A stretch of DNA of 64,000 nt. Source: Glutamicibacter creatinolyticus. Its GTDB lineage: Bacteria; Actinomycetota; Actinomycetes; Actinomycetales; Micrococcaceae. Below the pieces are notes generated by a model, which ran no database searches, was not told the origin of the DNA, and saw nothing but the letters and a program-made list of their open reading frames with translations. How positions within the stretch are numbered: position 1 is the first letter of the stretch; the number at the start of each line of letters is the position of its first letter. Positions 1 to 13,310 of this stretch are shown here, one piece after another. Location of the stretch: contig NZ_CP034412.1 in NCBI RefSeq assembly GCF_006094275.1, forward strand, positions 1,054,001 to 1,118,000, given 5' to 3'. Made by a program: the position numbers and the translations under genes.

Positions 1-1640
1 CTGTGGCGCTGCACCGCGCCGCCTACCTGCTCTACGAGTACCGGGAGCGGCTGAAGAACGCCGGGGTGCTGATCGTGGGCCCCTCCACCTCCTTCATGCG
101 CTACATCGAACGCGTGCTGCCCTCCCTGGGGGAGACCGGCGTGGTGATGGCCAGCGTCGGGGAACTGTACGCCGGGGTGCCCACGGTGCCGGAGCTGAAC
201 CGCACCACCGCCCGGGTCAAGGGCGAGCTGTCGATGGCCAGGGTGATCGCCCAGGCGGTGCGCAACCGCCAGCGGCTGCTGCCCGAGGACCGCACCGTGG
301 TGGTCGAGGGCACCCGGCTGACCCTGACCCGCAAGATGGTGCGCAACGCCCGGGACCGGGCCCGGCATTCGCGCCGGCCGCACAACCAGGCCCGCGAGAC
401 CTTTGTGAAGGTCCTCGTCGAGGAGCTGGCCGAACAGATGAAGCGGGTGCTGGAGGAGTCGGCCGGGCAGATCAGCGCGGCGGACCGCAGCTACCTGCCG
501 CAGGAGGTGCGCGACTCGCACGACGTGCGCGTGGCGCTGAACCTGTGCTGGATGCCGATGACCCCGCAGCGCCTGCTCTCCGAGTTGTTCGCCAAGCCCT
601 ACCTGCTGGAGGCCGCCGCCCCGCACCTGGACGCCGCCGAGCGCGCCGCGCTCTACCGTCCGGCCGGTTCGCCGTTCACCGAGGCCGACGTGCCGCTGCT
701 GGATGAGGCCGCGGAACTGCTCGGGGAGTTCACCGACCCGCGCGACACCCCCGACGCCGCCCAGTTCGACCGGGACGTGGAGAACGCGAAGGCCGCCTTG
801 GCGAACATGGACGTGATGCTCAAGAACGCGGGGATCGACGGGATTGTCACCGCCGAACAGGTTGCCGGGCTGAACCAGGAGACCGGGGCGCGGATGACCG
901 CCGCCGAACGCGCGGTCGCGGACCGCACCTGGGCGTACGGGCACATCGTGGTCGACGAGGCCCAGGAGCTCTCCCCGATGCAGTGGCGCCTGCTGATGCG
1001 CCGCTGCCCGATGAAGTCCTTCACGATCGTGGGGGACATCGCCCAGACCTCGGCGGCCTCCGGGGCGCTGAGCTGGGGGGAGGCGCTGGAGCCGTTCTTG
1101 GGGCAGCGCTTCCGGCTGGAGGAGCTGACGGTGAACTACCGCACCCCGGCGCAGATCGCGGACGCGGCCACCGCCGTCGCCCAGGCTGCCGGGCTGCGCA
1201 TCACCACCCCGCAGGCGGTGCGCGAGGGGGACTGGCCACCGCTGTTCACCCACACCGATGCCGAAAACCTGCTGCCGCAGCTGCTGCGCATCCTGCCAGG
1301 GGAGCTGGAGTACTCCCAGGGCGGGCTGCAGGCGGTCATCGTCCCGCAGGAGAAGGTCGCCCAGTACCGTGCGGCGCTGGCCGAGGTGTACGGCCAGCGG
1401 GTCGGCTCCGGTTCCGGGGGCATGGTGCAGAACATCGTGGTGATTTCCGCCCGTGAATCCAAGGGCCTGGAGTTCGACGGGGTGCTGATCGTGGAACCGG
1501 CCGCGCTGATCAGCGAGGTCGACGGCGGGGTGGGGGACCTGTATGTGGCCATGACCCGCACCACCCAGCGCCTGCACGTGCTCTACAGCCAGGAGTTGCC
1601 CGCCGGGCTGGACACCGCCGCCGCCGCGGCCGTGAACTGA
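1..1640 (+). CDS. helD: HelD-like UvrD-family ATPase (RNA polymerase recycling factor), 5'-truncated
   Basis: This is the C-terminal part of a superfamily 1 (UvrD/PcrA-like) ATPase; the reading frame is open from the first base, so the N-terminal coiled coil and Walker A lie upstream. The first residues (ALHRAAYLLYEYRERL) match what normally follows the Walker A loop in HelD proteins. Further motifs are VVDEAQELSP (Walker B), GDIAQT, NYRTP, and ESKGLEFDGV followed by LYVAMTRTTQRL near the end. HelD proteins bind RNA polymerase, release it from DNA or stalled complexes and, in the HelR subgroup, can protect it from rifampicin. The substitution pattern (Q-E instead of Q-D in the Walker B region) fits HelD rather than a repair helicase. 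HelD versus HelR cannot be decided without the N-terminus. Confidence 0.88.
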   Translation, partial: VALHRAAYLLYEYRERLKNAGVLIVGPSTSFMRYIERVLPSLGETGVVMASVGELYAGVPTVPELNRTTARVKGELSMARVIAQAVRNRQRLLPEDRTVVVEGTRLTLTRKMVRNARDRARHSRRPHNQARETFVKVLVEELAEQMKRVLEESAGQISAADRSYLPQEVRDSHDVRVALNLCWMPMTPQRLLSELFAKPYLLEAAAPHLDAAERAALYRPAGSPFTEADVPLLDEAAELLGEFTDPRDTPDAAQFDRDVENAKAALANMDVMLKNAGIDGIVTAEQVAGLNQETGARMTAAERAVADRTWAYGHIVVDEAQELSPMQWRLLMRRCPMKSFTIVGDIAQTSAASGALSWGEALEPFLGQRFRLEELTVNYRTPAQIADAATAVAQAAGLRITTPQAVREGDWPPLFTHTDAENLLPQLLRILPGELEYSQGGLQAVIVPQEKVAQYRAALAEVYGQRVGSGSGGMVQNIVVISARESKGLEFDGVLIVEPAALISEVDGGVGDLYVAMTRTTQRLHVLYSQELPAGLDTAAAAAVN

Positions 1641-1759
1641 CCCGCGCTTCGGCATGGGGATGCGCAGCGGGAGCACGTTGCGCATCCCACGTCCGGGTTC
1701 CGGCGCAATCTGGGCGGATCAACTGAGCACCACGCCCGGATTTTGCTAACGTTGGGGTT

Positions 1760-3079
1760 GTGTCTGAAATGAAGCAGAATCCCGCCCTCGCGGGACAACG
1801 TATTGATCCGTCGTTCGATAACATCTGGCAGGAACTGAAGTGGCGCGGGCTGGTCCACGTCTCCACCGATGACGCCGCGCTGGAAGAAGCGCTTGCCAAC
1901 GAGACGGTCACATACTATTGCGGCTTCGACCCGACCGCGGCGTCCCTGCACCTGGGCCACCTGGTGCAGCTGCTGAACATGCGCCGCCTGCAGTTGGCCG
2001 GCCACAAGCCGCTGGCGCTGGTGGGCGGTTCCACCGGGTTGATCGGCGATCCCCGCCAGAGCGCCGAACGCGTACTGAACACCCGGGAGACCGTGGCCGA
2101 ATGGGTTGCCAGCCTGCAGTCCCAGGTCTCGCGCTACCTCTCCTTTGAGGGGGAGAACGCGGTGCGACTGGTCAACAACCTGGACTGGACGCAGAACGTC
2201 AGCGCCCTGGACTTCCTGCGCGACATCGGCAAGTACTTCCGGGTGGGCACCATGATCAAGAAGGAAATCGTCGCCGCCCGCCTGAACTCCGATGAGGGCA
2301 TCAGCTACACCGAGTTCAGCTACCAGGTCCTGCAGGGCTTCGACTTCCTGGAGCTGCACCGCCAGTACGGCTGCACCCTGCAGACCGGCGGCTCGGACCA
2401 GTGGGGCAACCTGACCAGTGGCACCGAGCTGATCCGCAAGGTCGAGGGCAAGCACGTCCACGCCTTCGGCACCCCGCTGATCACCAACTCCGACGGCACG
2501 AAGTTCGGCAAGTCCGAGGGCAATGCCATCTGGTTGGATCCGGAAATGTGCAGCCCGTACACCTTCTACCAGTTCTGGCTGAACACCGCGGACGCCGATG
2601 TGATCGACCGGCTGAAGGTCTTCACCTTCCTCACGCGTGCCGAGATTGAGGAAATGGCGACCGAGGTGGCCGAGCGCCCGCACCAGCGCAAGGCACAGCG
2701 CACCCTGGCCTGGCTGGTCACCAGCCTGGTCCACGGCGAGGACGCGACCGAGAAGGTCATCGCCGCCTCGGCCGCGGTCTTCGGCAACGGCGAATTGGGC
2801 GAGATCGATCTGCCGACGCTGCAGGCGGTCATCGCCGAGCTGCCCTCGGCCAAGATCAAGGCCGATGAGCTGGGCATCCTCAACGTGCTGCAGACCAGCG
2901 GGCTGAGCAAGAGCCAGTCCGAGGCCCGCCGCACCGTTGGGGAAGGCGGCGCCTACGTGAACAACCACAAGGTCCAGGGGATCGACTCGGAACTTAGCGT
3001 TGATGACTTCCTGCACCAGCGCTACGCGATCATCCGCCGAGGCAAGAAGAACATGGCAGTCCTGGAGCTGGAGGGCTAA
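1760..3079 (+). CDS. tyrS: Tyrosyl-tRNA synthetase
   Basis: Class I aminoacyl-tRNA synthetase that charges tRNA-Tyr in the cytoplasm. The protein is 439 residues, usual for bacterial TyrRS. The HIGH-type motif is HLGH at residues 64-67 and the KMSKS-type loop is KFGKS at about 248-252; the specificity region GGSDQWGN is present, and an S4 RNA-binding domain forms the last 70 residues. The start used is GTG at 1760 (SEMKQNPAL); ATG at 1769 is an alternative with no better ribosome binding site. In M. tuberculosis tyrS (Rv1689) also opens the block that continues with the TPR protein, HAD phosphatase and tlyA; here an rRNA operon separates the two. A strong terminator follows at once. Confidence 0.97.
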   Translation: MSEMKQNPALAGQRIDPSFDNIWQELKWRGLVHVSTDDAALEEALANETVTYYCGFDPTAASLHLGHLVQLLNMRRLQLAGHKPLALVGGSTGLIGDPRQSAERVLNTRETVAEWVASLQSQVSRYLSFEGENAVRLVNNLDWTQNVSALDFLRDIGKYFRVGTMIKKEIVAARLNSDEGISYTEFSYQVLQGFDFLELHRQYGCTLQTGGSDQWGNLTSGTELIRKVEGKHVHAFGTPLITNSDGTKFGKSEGNAIWLDPEMCSPYTFYQFWLNTADADVIDRLKVFTFLTRAEIEEMATEVAERPHQRKAQRTLAWLVTSLVHGEDATEKVIAASAAVFGNGELGEIDLPTLQAVIAELPSAKIKADELGILNVLQTSGLSKSQSEARRTVGEGGAYVNNHKVQGIDSELSVDDFLHQRYAIIRRGKKNMAVLELEG

Positions 3080-3109
3080 CCACCCGCCCCGCAGGAGCAT
3101 TTCAGGGAA

Positions 3110-3155
3110 ACCGTCGAGAAAGTCTGTGAAGCACAGCACTTTCTCGGCGGTTTTC
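3110..3155 (+). terminator. Rho-independent terminator of tyrS
   Basis: Arms 3110-3123 (ACCGTCGAGAAAGT) and 3138-3151 pair over 14 bp with one T-G wobble. The intervening bases extend the stem with CTGTG(3124-3128)/CACAG(3132-3136) around an AAG loop. A run of four T follows. It isolates tyrS from the rRNA promoter about 70 bp downstream. Confidence 0.9.
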
Positions 3156-3224
3156 TGCGTCTACGCCCCCAGAGCGCCTGATTTTCCCCGGCATTCCGGG
3201 GTTTTTGTTGCACAAGCCCTCGAT

Positions 3225-3253
3225 TTGCGTGTGTGGTGGAACCTGCGTATAGT
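3225..3253 (+). promoter_or_regulatory. Candidate rRNA operon promoter
   Basis: The best hexamers upstream of the 16S gene are TTGCGT (3225-3230) and TATAGT (3248-3253), separated by exactly 17 bp. This is a sigma70/HrdB-type layout and would start transcription near 3260, leaving a leader of about 245 nt before 16S. The element lies between the tyrS terminator and the boxA-like leader, the expected place. The rest of the 3254-3505 leader is GT-rich with no gene. Confidence 0.6.
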
Positions 3254-3313
3254 TTTTATCTGTTGCCAGCGGGAAACACACACCGGAAACGGGATGTTTA
3301 CCCTGGAGCTGTT

Positions 3314-3348
3314 GTTGTTTGAGAACTCAATAGTGTGCCAAGTTTGTT
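3314..3348 (+). promoter_or_regulatory. BoxA-like antitermination/processing element in the 16S leader
   Basis: The segment contains TTGTTTGAGAACTC followed by AATAGTGTG. This is the conserved leader element of actinobacterial rrn operons (known from mycobacteria), which carries the NusB/S10 boxA region. A diverged copy lies in the 16S-23S spacer at 5171-5203. Confidence 0.7.
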
Positions 3349-3505
3349 GATACCAAATTATTTTTGTTTGGTGAATACGAAACATTTATTTGCTTGATTG
3401 CCCGCACCCCCGTGTGTGGTGGTTGAGTGTTTTTTATTCGCCGGGATTGCATCACTTGGCCACCGTGTGGTCCGTGTGGTGGTTGGTGGTGTGCTTTTCT
3501 TGTTT

Positions 3506-8440
<4,935 letters not shown>

Positions 8441-8446
8441 CACTAT

Positions 8447-8565
8447 GTTACGGCGGTCATAGCGTGGGGGAAACGCCCGGTCCCATACCGAACCCCGGAA
8501 GCTAAGGCCCACTGCGCCGATGGTACTGCACTCGTGAGGGTGTGGGAGAGTAGGACACCGCCGGA
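8447..8565 (+). rRNA. rrf: 5S ribosomal RNA
   Basis: About 119 nt beginning GTTACGGCGGTCATAGCG and ending ACACCGCCGGAC; the two ends pair as the terminal helix. The conserved CCGAACCCCGGAAGCTAAG core is present. It sits six bases after the 23S 3' end, the standard third gene of the operon. Confidence 0.96.
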
Positions 8566-8585
8566 CTTAATTTGATGAAGGGTTT

Positions 8586-8637
8586 GAGGCTCTAACCAGT
8601 GATGGTTGGAGCCTCACCTGTTTAAGCCGTGGGGCTT
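8586..8637 (+). terminator. Tandem hairpins ending the rRNA operon
   Basis: First hairpin: GAGGCTCTAACC (8586-8597), loop AGTGAT, GGTTGGAGCCTC (8604-8615), 12 bp with one wobble. Second: AAGCC (8624-8628), loop GTGG, GGCTT (8633-8637). There is no long T tract, so termination efficiency is uncertain. The remaining 8638-8848 holds another small hairpin, GCGACGC/GCGTCGC (8746-8764), and the leader of the next gene; no further gene seen. Confidence 0.7.
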
Positions 8638-8848
8638 TAGCCGTCCTCCACACCTACGACTGCACGATACGCATCCTGAGTGTCTGGCCACATTTCCCCC
8701 GCTTTCAAGCCACGGGCTTTTCACGTCGCCTAGACTTGAATGAGCGCGACGCCTGCAGCGTCGCAAAGATACTAAATAGTGAAGTGACTCGACGTGCGAG
8801 CACGAAGGTTGCGGTGTTGGAATAGGGCCGCTGAGAGGAAAACTTTTC

Positions 8849-11182
8849 ATGTCTAACGAATCCCATCGCAACTCGGGCAACGACCGAGGAAATTTCCGAA
8901 ACAATCATTCGGGACGAAACCAAGAGCATCGCGGCGGCTTCCGCCGTGATGGCGACCAGCGCAAGGACAACCGTCGAGGCGAAGACCGCCGTGACGGTTT
9001 CCGGCGAGACGATAGTGATCGCGGTGGCTACCGCGGACAGCGAGACTCTAATCGCGGAGACTTCCGCCGTAACGATGACAACCGCGGTGGTTACCGCGGC
9101 GATCGTGACCGCAACCGCGGGGATTTCCGCCGCAATGATGACAACCGTGGTGGCTTCCGCGGGGATCGTGACCGTTCTGATTTTCGTCGCGATAGCGACA
9201 AGCGCGACAATTTCCGCCGCAATGATGACAACCGTGGTGGCTTCCGCGGGGATCGTGACCGTTCTGATTTCCGCCGCAACGACGACAACCGCGGCGGTTA
9301 CCGCGGGGACCGTGACCGCAGCCGCGGGGACTTCCGCCGTACCGACGAGAACCGTGGCGGTTTCGGCGGGGACCGCGATCGCAATCGTGGAGGGTTCCGG
9401 CGTAATGATGATAACCGCGGTGGTTATCGCGGGGACCGTGACCGTACTGACTTCCGCCGCAATGACGACAACCGTGGTGGCTTCCGTGGGGACCGTGAGC
9501 GTTCTGATTTCCGTCGTGATGGCGACAAGCGCGACAATTTTCGCCGCAATGATGACAACCGTGGTGGCTTCCGCGGGGATCGTGACCGTTCTGATTTCCG
9601 TCGCGATGGCGACAAGCGCGATAATTTCCGCCGCAATGACGACAAGCGCGGTGGCTTCCGCGGGGACCGTGAGCGTTCTGATTTCCGTCGCGATGACGAC
9701 AAGCGCGGTGGCTTCCGCGGGGACCGTGAGCGTTCTGATTTCCGTCGCGATGACGACAAGCGCGGTGGCTTCCGCGGGGACCGTGAGCGTTCTGATTTCC
9801 GTCGCGATGACGACAAGCGCGGTGGCTTCCGCGGGGACCGTGAGCGTTCTGATTTCCGACGCGATGACGACAAGCGCGGTGGCTTCCGCGGGGACCGTGA
9901 GCGTTCTGATTTCCGTCGCGATGACGACAAGCGCGGTGGCTTCCGCGGGGACCGTGAGCGTTCTGATTTCCGTCGCGATGGCGATAAGCGCGATAATTTC
10001 CGCCGCATTGACGACAACCGTGGCGGCTTCCGCGGGGACCGTGAGCGTTCTGATTTCCGCCGCAACGACGAGAACCGTGGCCAGTTCCGCAAGGGTGACG
10101 AGCGCGGGCGGGAGACCTCCCGTGGCCGCTCCGAGGGTGGGGCGCCCAAGGGCAAATTCCAGGATGACGAGCGCGGCGTTCGCAAGCACAACCCCGGCGA
10201 TCTGCGCATCTCCAACCGTCCGGACCGCACTGCCTCTCCGGACATCGACGAGGACGTGACGGGCAAGGAGCTGGATCGCGTGGCTCGCGCCCAGCTGCGC
10301 TACCTGGAGGAACGCAGCCAGAGCTGGGTTGCCAAGCACCTGGTCATGGCCGGACGTCTGCTTGAGGTCGATCCTGAGCTGGCCTATGAGCACACCCTGG
10401 CGGCTTCCCGCCGTGGCGGTCGCGTGGCCGTGGTGCGCGAGGCGGTGGGGATCGCCGCCTACCATGCTGGCAAGTATGCCGATGCCCTGCGCGAACTGCG
10501 CACCCACCGCCGGATCAGCGGCTCGGACTACAACCTGCCGCTGATTGCCGACTCGCTACGCGGTCTGGGCCGGGCGGAGAAGGCCATTGAAATGGCGCAC
10601 GACGAGGAGTTCGCCGAGCTGGACACCGCGGTCAAGGTGGAGTTGCACATTGTGGCCGCCGGCGCCTACGCCGACCTGGGGAAGATGGACGCCGCGCTGG
10701 CCGAGCTGGAGGCGCTGCCGCAGCTGGACTTCAACCGTGCCTTCAAGTTCACCCCGCGCCTTTTCAGCGCCTACGCCGACCTGCTGCAGGAAGCCGGCCG
10801 GGCCGAAGAGGCCAAGCGCTGGCGCGCGCAGATCGCCGTGGCGGAGCGGGCGCTGGGCGTTGAGGAGGACAGCGACGATTCGTTCATCTACGACCTGGCC
10901 CCGGAAATGGATGAGGAAGAGGCCCATCCGCGGGCCAAGGACCTGATCGAGCCGGGCGCTGACGCAGAAGCCGAGGAAGCCGACTCCGATTCGGACGTCG
11001 TTGCCCAGATGGACGCTTCCAACGAGGATGACGAAACCGTGCAGGAGCACGCCGCGACCGGCATCGACGAGGAGGATGACCTGTCCGAGGTGTCCTTCGA
11101 TGACGCGCAGGCCGAGGACGATGACGCGCAGGAACGCACCATCCACGCCGATGGGGACGAGAGTCCAGCGCAGGACAAGTAG
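8849..11182 (+). CDS. TPR-type protein with a giant Arg/Asp/Gly-rich repeat N-terminus
   Basis: 777 residues in three parts. Residues ~20-440 are low-complexity repeats rich in R, D, G, N and F/Y with RGG/RGD-like steps; five consecutive 57-bp copies encode DDDKRGGFRGDRERSDFRR units (9692-9976). Residues ~469-675 form an all-helical TPR-like domain (HLVMAGRLLEVDPELAYEH, ALRELRTHRRI, ADLGKMDAALAELEAL). Residues ~675-777 are an acidic, disordered tail. The start is ATG 8849 with AGAGGA (8835-8840) upstream. The gene occupies the place of the TPR-type Rv1691 protein before the HAD phosphatase in M. tuberculosis. The helical core is conserved in Actinobacteria without known reaction; the repeat domain is the unusual part. 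RNA binding or condensate formation is inferred from composition only. Confidence 0.85.
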   Translation: MSNESHRNSGNDRGNFRNNHSGRNQEHRGGFRRDGDQRKDNRRGEDRRDGFRRDDSDRGGYRGQRDSNRGDFRRNDDNRGGYRGDRDRNRGDFRRNDDNRGGFRGDRDRSDFRRDSDKRDNFRRNDDNRGGFRGDRDRSDFRRNDDNRGGYRGDRDRSRGDFRRTDENRGGFGGDRDRNRGGFRRNDDNRGGYRGDRDRTDFRRNDDNRGGFRGDRERSDFRRDGDKRDNFRRNDDNRGGFRGDRDRSDFRRDGDKRDNFRRNDDKRGGFRGDRERSDFRRDDDKRGGFRGDRERSDFRRDDDKRGGFRGDRERSDFRRDDDKRGGFRGDRERSDFRRDDDKRGGFRGDRERSDFRRDDDKRGGFRGDRERSDFRRDGDKRDNFRRIDDNRGGFRGDRERSDFRRNDENRGQFRKGDERGRETSRGRSEGGAPKGKFQDDERGVRKHNPGDLRISNRPDRTASPDIDEDVTGKELDRVARAQLRYLEERSQSWVAKHLVMAGRLLEVDPELAYEHTLAASRRGGRVAVVREAVGIAAYHAGKYADALRELRTHRRISGSDYNLPLIADSLRGLGRAEKAIEMAHDEEFAELDTAVKVELHIVAAGAYADLGKMDAALAELEALPQLDFNRAFKFTPRLFSAYADLLQEAGRAEEAKRWRAQIAVAERALGVEEDSDDSFIYDLAPEMDEEEAHPRAKDLIEPGADAEAEEADSDSDVVAQMDASNEDDETVQEHAATGIDEEDDLSEVSFDDAQAEDDDAQERTIHADGDESPAQDK
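9692..9976 (+). repeat. Five 57-bp tandem repeats inside the RGD/TPR gene
   Basis: Copies start at 9692, 9749, 9806, 9863 and 9920; each encodes 19 residues and they are almost identical at DNA level (one copy has CGACGC for CGTCGC at its junction). Diverged copies flank the array on both sides from about 8990 to 10090. The unit is a multiple of three, so copy-number change keeps the frame. Confidence 0.95.
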
Positions 11183-11213
11183 CGCTTCAGCGCACTAGGA
11201 GGGAACTGGCCAG

Positions 11214-12224
11214 ATGCTGATTTCGGGTTTTGACTCGGTCCTGTCCGACCTGGATGGGGTGGTGTACGCTGGGGCTGAGGCCGTGACCGGCGCCGTGGAG
11301 TCGCTGAACGCGTTGGCGGAGGTGGAGGTCCCGCTGGCCTTCATCACCAACAACGCGGGGCGCTCCCCAATGGCCGTGGCGGCACACCTGCGCCAGCTGG
11401 GCGTGAAGACGTCGGCGGAGCACGTATTCGGTTCGGCCGATGCCGGCGCGGAGTTGCTGGCCCAGAAACTGAACCCGGGCAGCAAGGTGCTGGTGGTCGG
11501 TTCCCCCTACCTGCGTGAGTGCGTGGCCGTGCGCGGCATGGAAGTGGTGGAGTCCCATCAGGACGAGCCGGCCGGAGTGATCCAGGGGTTCTACCCCGAG
11601 GTTTCGTGGACCGACCTGGCCGAGGCCAGCTATGCGATCGCCCGCGGGGCGACGTGGGTGGCCACCAACACGGATCTGACGATCCCGCGGTCCGAGGGCC
11701 TGGCCCCGGGCAACGGCTCGCTGGTCAACGCCGTGCAGGCGGCGGTGGACGCCGAGCCGGAGATCGCCGGCAAACCGCAGTCCTACCTGTTCACCCGTGC
11801 CGCGGAACGGCTGGATTCAACCAAGCCGCTGGTGGTCGGGGACCGGCTGGACACCGATATCCTGGGCGCCAACCGCGCCGGGTTCAGCAGCGCCCTGGTG
11901 CTCACCGGGGTCGATAGCCCGCGCAGCGCCCTGGCCGCCCCGGCCGATCAGCGCCCCACCTACCTGATCCGGTCGCTGGATGACTTTTACCGGCCCTACC
12001 CGACCACCCAGGTGCTGGGCTTCGGGGTACAGGTCGGGGAGGCGGTGGCCAGCGTGCGCGAGGACAAGATCGAGGTGACCGGCACCGAATCGGACCTGGA
12101 TGGCTGGCGTGCGGCGTGCCACGCCTGGTGGCTGGCCCATCCGCGGCAGACTGGGTGTGTAGAACCGCAGATCCAATTCACCGCACGCGGGCTGGATGAA
12201 CTGCACCGCGCCGCGCGGAGGTAA
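11214..12224 (+). CDS. HAD-IIA family sugar/glycerol phosphatase
   Basis: 336-residue haloacid dehalogenase hydrolase of subfamily IIA. The nucleophile motif is DLDGVVY near residue 13, motif II is ITNNAGRS, and the C-terminal Mg-binding motif is VGDRLDTDILGANRAG (about residues 205-220). The counterpart in the same place in M. tuberculosis, Rv1692, is a D,L-glycerol-3-phosphate phosphatase involved in glycerophospholipid recycling; that substrate is inferred here. Start ATG 11214 is fixed by a strong AGGAGGGA (11197-11204). Residues after ~260 form an extra C-terminal domain typical of the actinobacterial version. It is followed after 3 bp by the next small gene, so 11214-13207 reads as one operon. 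Confidence 0.9.
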   Translation: MLISGFDSVLSDLDGVVYAGAEAVTGAVESLNALAEVEVPLAFITNNAGRSPMAVAAHLRQLGVKTSAEHVFGSADAGAELLAQKLNPGSKVLVVGSPYLRECVAVRGMEVVESHQDEPAGVIQGFYPEVSWTDLAEASYAIARGATWVATNTDLTIPRSEGLAPGNGSLVNAVQAAVDAEPEIAGKPQSYLFTRAAERLDSTKPLVVGDRLDTDILGANRAGFSSALVLTGVDSPRSALAAPADQRPTYLIRSLDDFYRPYPTTQVLGFGVQVGEAVASVREDKIEVTGTESDLDGWRAACHAWWLAHPRQTGCVEPQIQFTARGLDELHRAARR

Positions 12225-12227
12225 GAG

Positions 12228-12416
12228 ATGAACCATCCGATGCCGACCCCCGGGCCCCTGGCCCGACCCGCCGCCGCCCAGGTGACTGAGCAGGTCGTGG
12301 AGGAACGCCTGGCCTCGCTGGCCTCCCTGGACATCGCCGAGCATGCGCGGGTCTATGAGCAGCTGCTGCATGATCTGCAGCAGGACCTGAACCGCACCGG
12401 GGGCGGGACGCAGTGA
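12228..12416 (+). CDS. Small conserved helical protein between HAD phosphatase and tlyA
   Basis: 62 residues, no recognised domain. The middle (VEERLASLASLDIAEHARVYEQLLHDLQQDL) is predicted to be two amphipathic helices, and the N-terminus is Pro-rich. Start ATG 12228 follows GGAGG (12217-12221); its stop overlaps the GTG of tlyA as GTGA. M. tuberculosis has a similar short gene, Rv1693, in the same position, so it is probably real and translationally coupled to tlyA. Function unknown. Confidence 0.75.
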   Translation: MNHPMPTPGPLARPAAAQVTEQVVEERLASLASLDIAEHARVYEQLLHDLQQDLNRTGGGTQ

Positions 12417-13207
12417 GCCGCCTGGACCAGGAGCTGGTCGCCCGTTCCCTGGCTCGATCCCGCACCGACGCCGCCCGGCTGATCGCCGAGGGGCGGGTGC
12501 TGCTGGACGGGCAGCCGGCCACGAAGGCCTCCAAGAAGGTCGATCCTTCCGCGACGCTGCAGCTGCTGCCCGGCCAGGGGGAGGAGTACGTCAGCCGGGC
12601 CGGGCACAAGCTGGCCGGGGCGCTGGAACACTACCCGGACATCGACCCGCGGGGCCTGCGCTGCCTGGACGCCGGGGCCTCCACCGGCGGGTTCACCGAT
12701 GTGCTGCTGCGCCGCGGGGCCCGGCACGTGGTGGCCGTCGACGTCGGCCACGGTCAGCTGGTGGACCAGATCCGCTTTGACCAGCGGGTCAGCGTGCACG
12801 AGGGGCTGAACGTGCGTTACCTGGAGCCGGCGCAGATCGGGGGAGTTGTCGACCTGGTGGTGGCTGACTTGTCTTTTATTTCGCTGCGCCTGGTGATCCC
12901 GGCGCTGGCGCAGGCAACACGCCCGGGCGGGACCCTGTTGTTGATGGCCAAACCCCAGTTCGAGGTGGGCCGGGAGCACCTGGGCAAGTCCGGGGTGGTC
13001 ACCTCCGCACGCCTGCGGCGCACCGCGGTGGAAAACGTGGTGGCCAGCGCGCGGGAAGCCGGACTTGAGCTGCAGGGGCTGGCGCGCAGCCCGCTGCCCG
13101 GGCAGGATGGGAACGTGGAGTTCTTCCTGCGCCTGGGCCGGCCCGACACCGGGCAGCCACAATCCCCGCCCGATGCGCGGATGTGGGAGCTGGTTGACTA
13201 TTCTTGA
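12413..13207 (+). CDS. tlyA: TlyA family rRNA 2'-O-methyltransferase
   Basis: 264 residues. An S4 RNA-binding domain occupies residues 1-60 (RLIAEGRVLLDGQPATKASKKV), followed by a Rossmann FtsJ-like methyltransferase with the SAM motif LDAGASTGGFTDVLLRRGA (about 83-101). TlyA 2'-O-methylates C1409 of 16S and C1920 of 23S rRNA in mycobacteria and is needed for capreomycin susceptibility. The Lys-Asp-Lys-Glu-type catalytic residues appear present (K61-like region, D in VVADLSFIS, K in MAKPQFEVG). Start GTG 12413 overlaps the preceding stop. Confidence 0.93.
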   Translation: MSRLDQELVARSLARSRTDAARLIAEGRVLLDGQPATKASKKVDPSATLQLLPGQGEEYVSRAGHKLAGALEHYPDIDPRGLRCLDAGASTGGFTDVLLRRGARHVVAVDVGHGQLVDQIRFDQRVSVHEGLNVRYLEPAQIGGVVDLVVADLSFISLRLVIPALAQATRPGGTLLLMAKPQFEVGREHLGKSGVVTSARLRRTAVENVVASAREAGLELQGLARSPLPGQDGNVEFFLRLGRPDTGQPQSPPDARMWELVDYS

Positions 13208-13310
13208 ACACAACGCGTCGAAGCGACGGGCTGGATCGGTGCGCACCTAGCCGCCGGTGCATCCTGCGCGCTTCCACCCCGAGAATTCGAGCCTGAGGGG
13301 GCATCCGATA

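Noticed and set aside
8946-10266. Additional long frames (plus 437 codons, minus 280 codons) over the same repeats
   Set aside because: Same explanation; they end where the repeats end.
8705-10507. 600-codon minus-strand frame rich in repeated AEIRTLTVPAEAT-type steps opposite the RGD repeats
   Set aside because: It mirrors the repeat codons of the plus-strand gene; no ribosome binding site, and the plus frame continues into a conserved TPR domain. Long open antisense frames arise because the repeat unit lacks stops in several frames.
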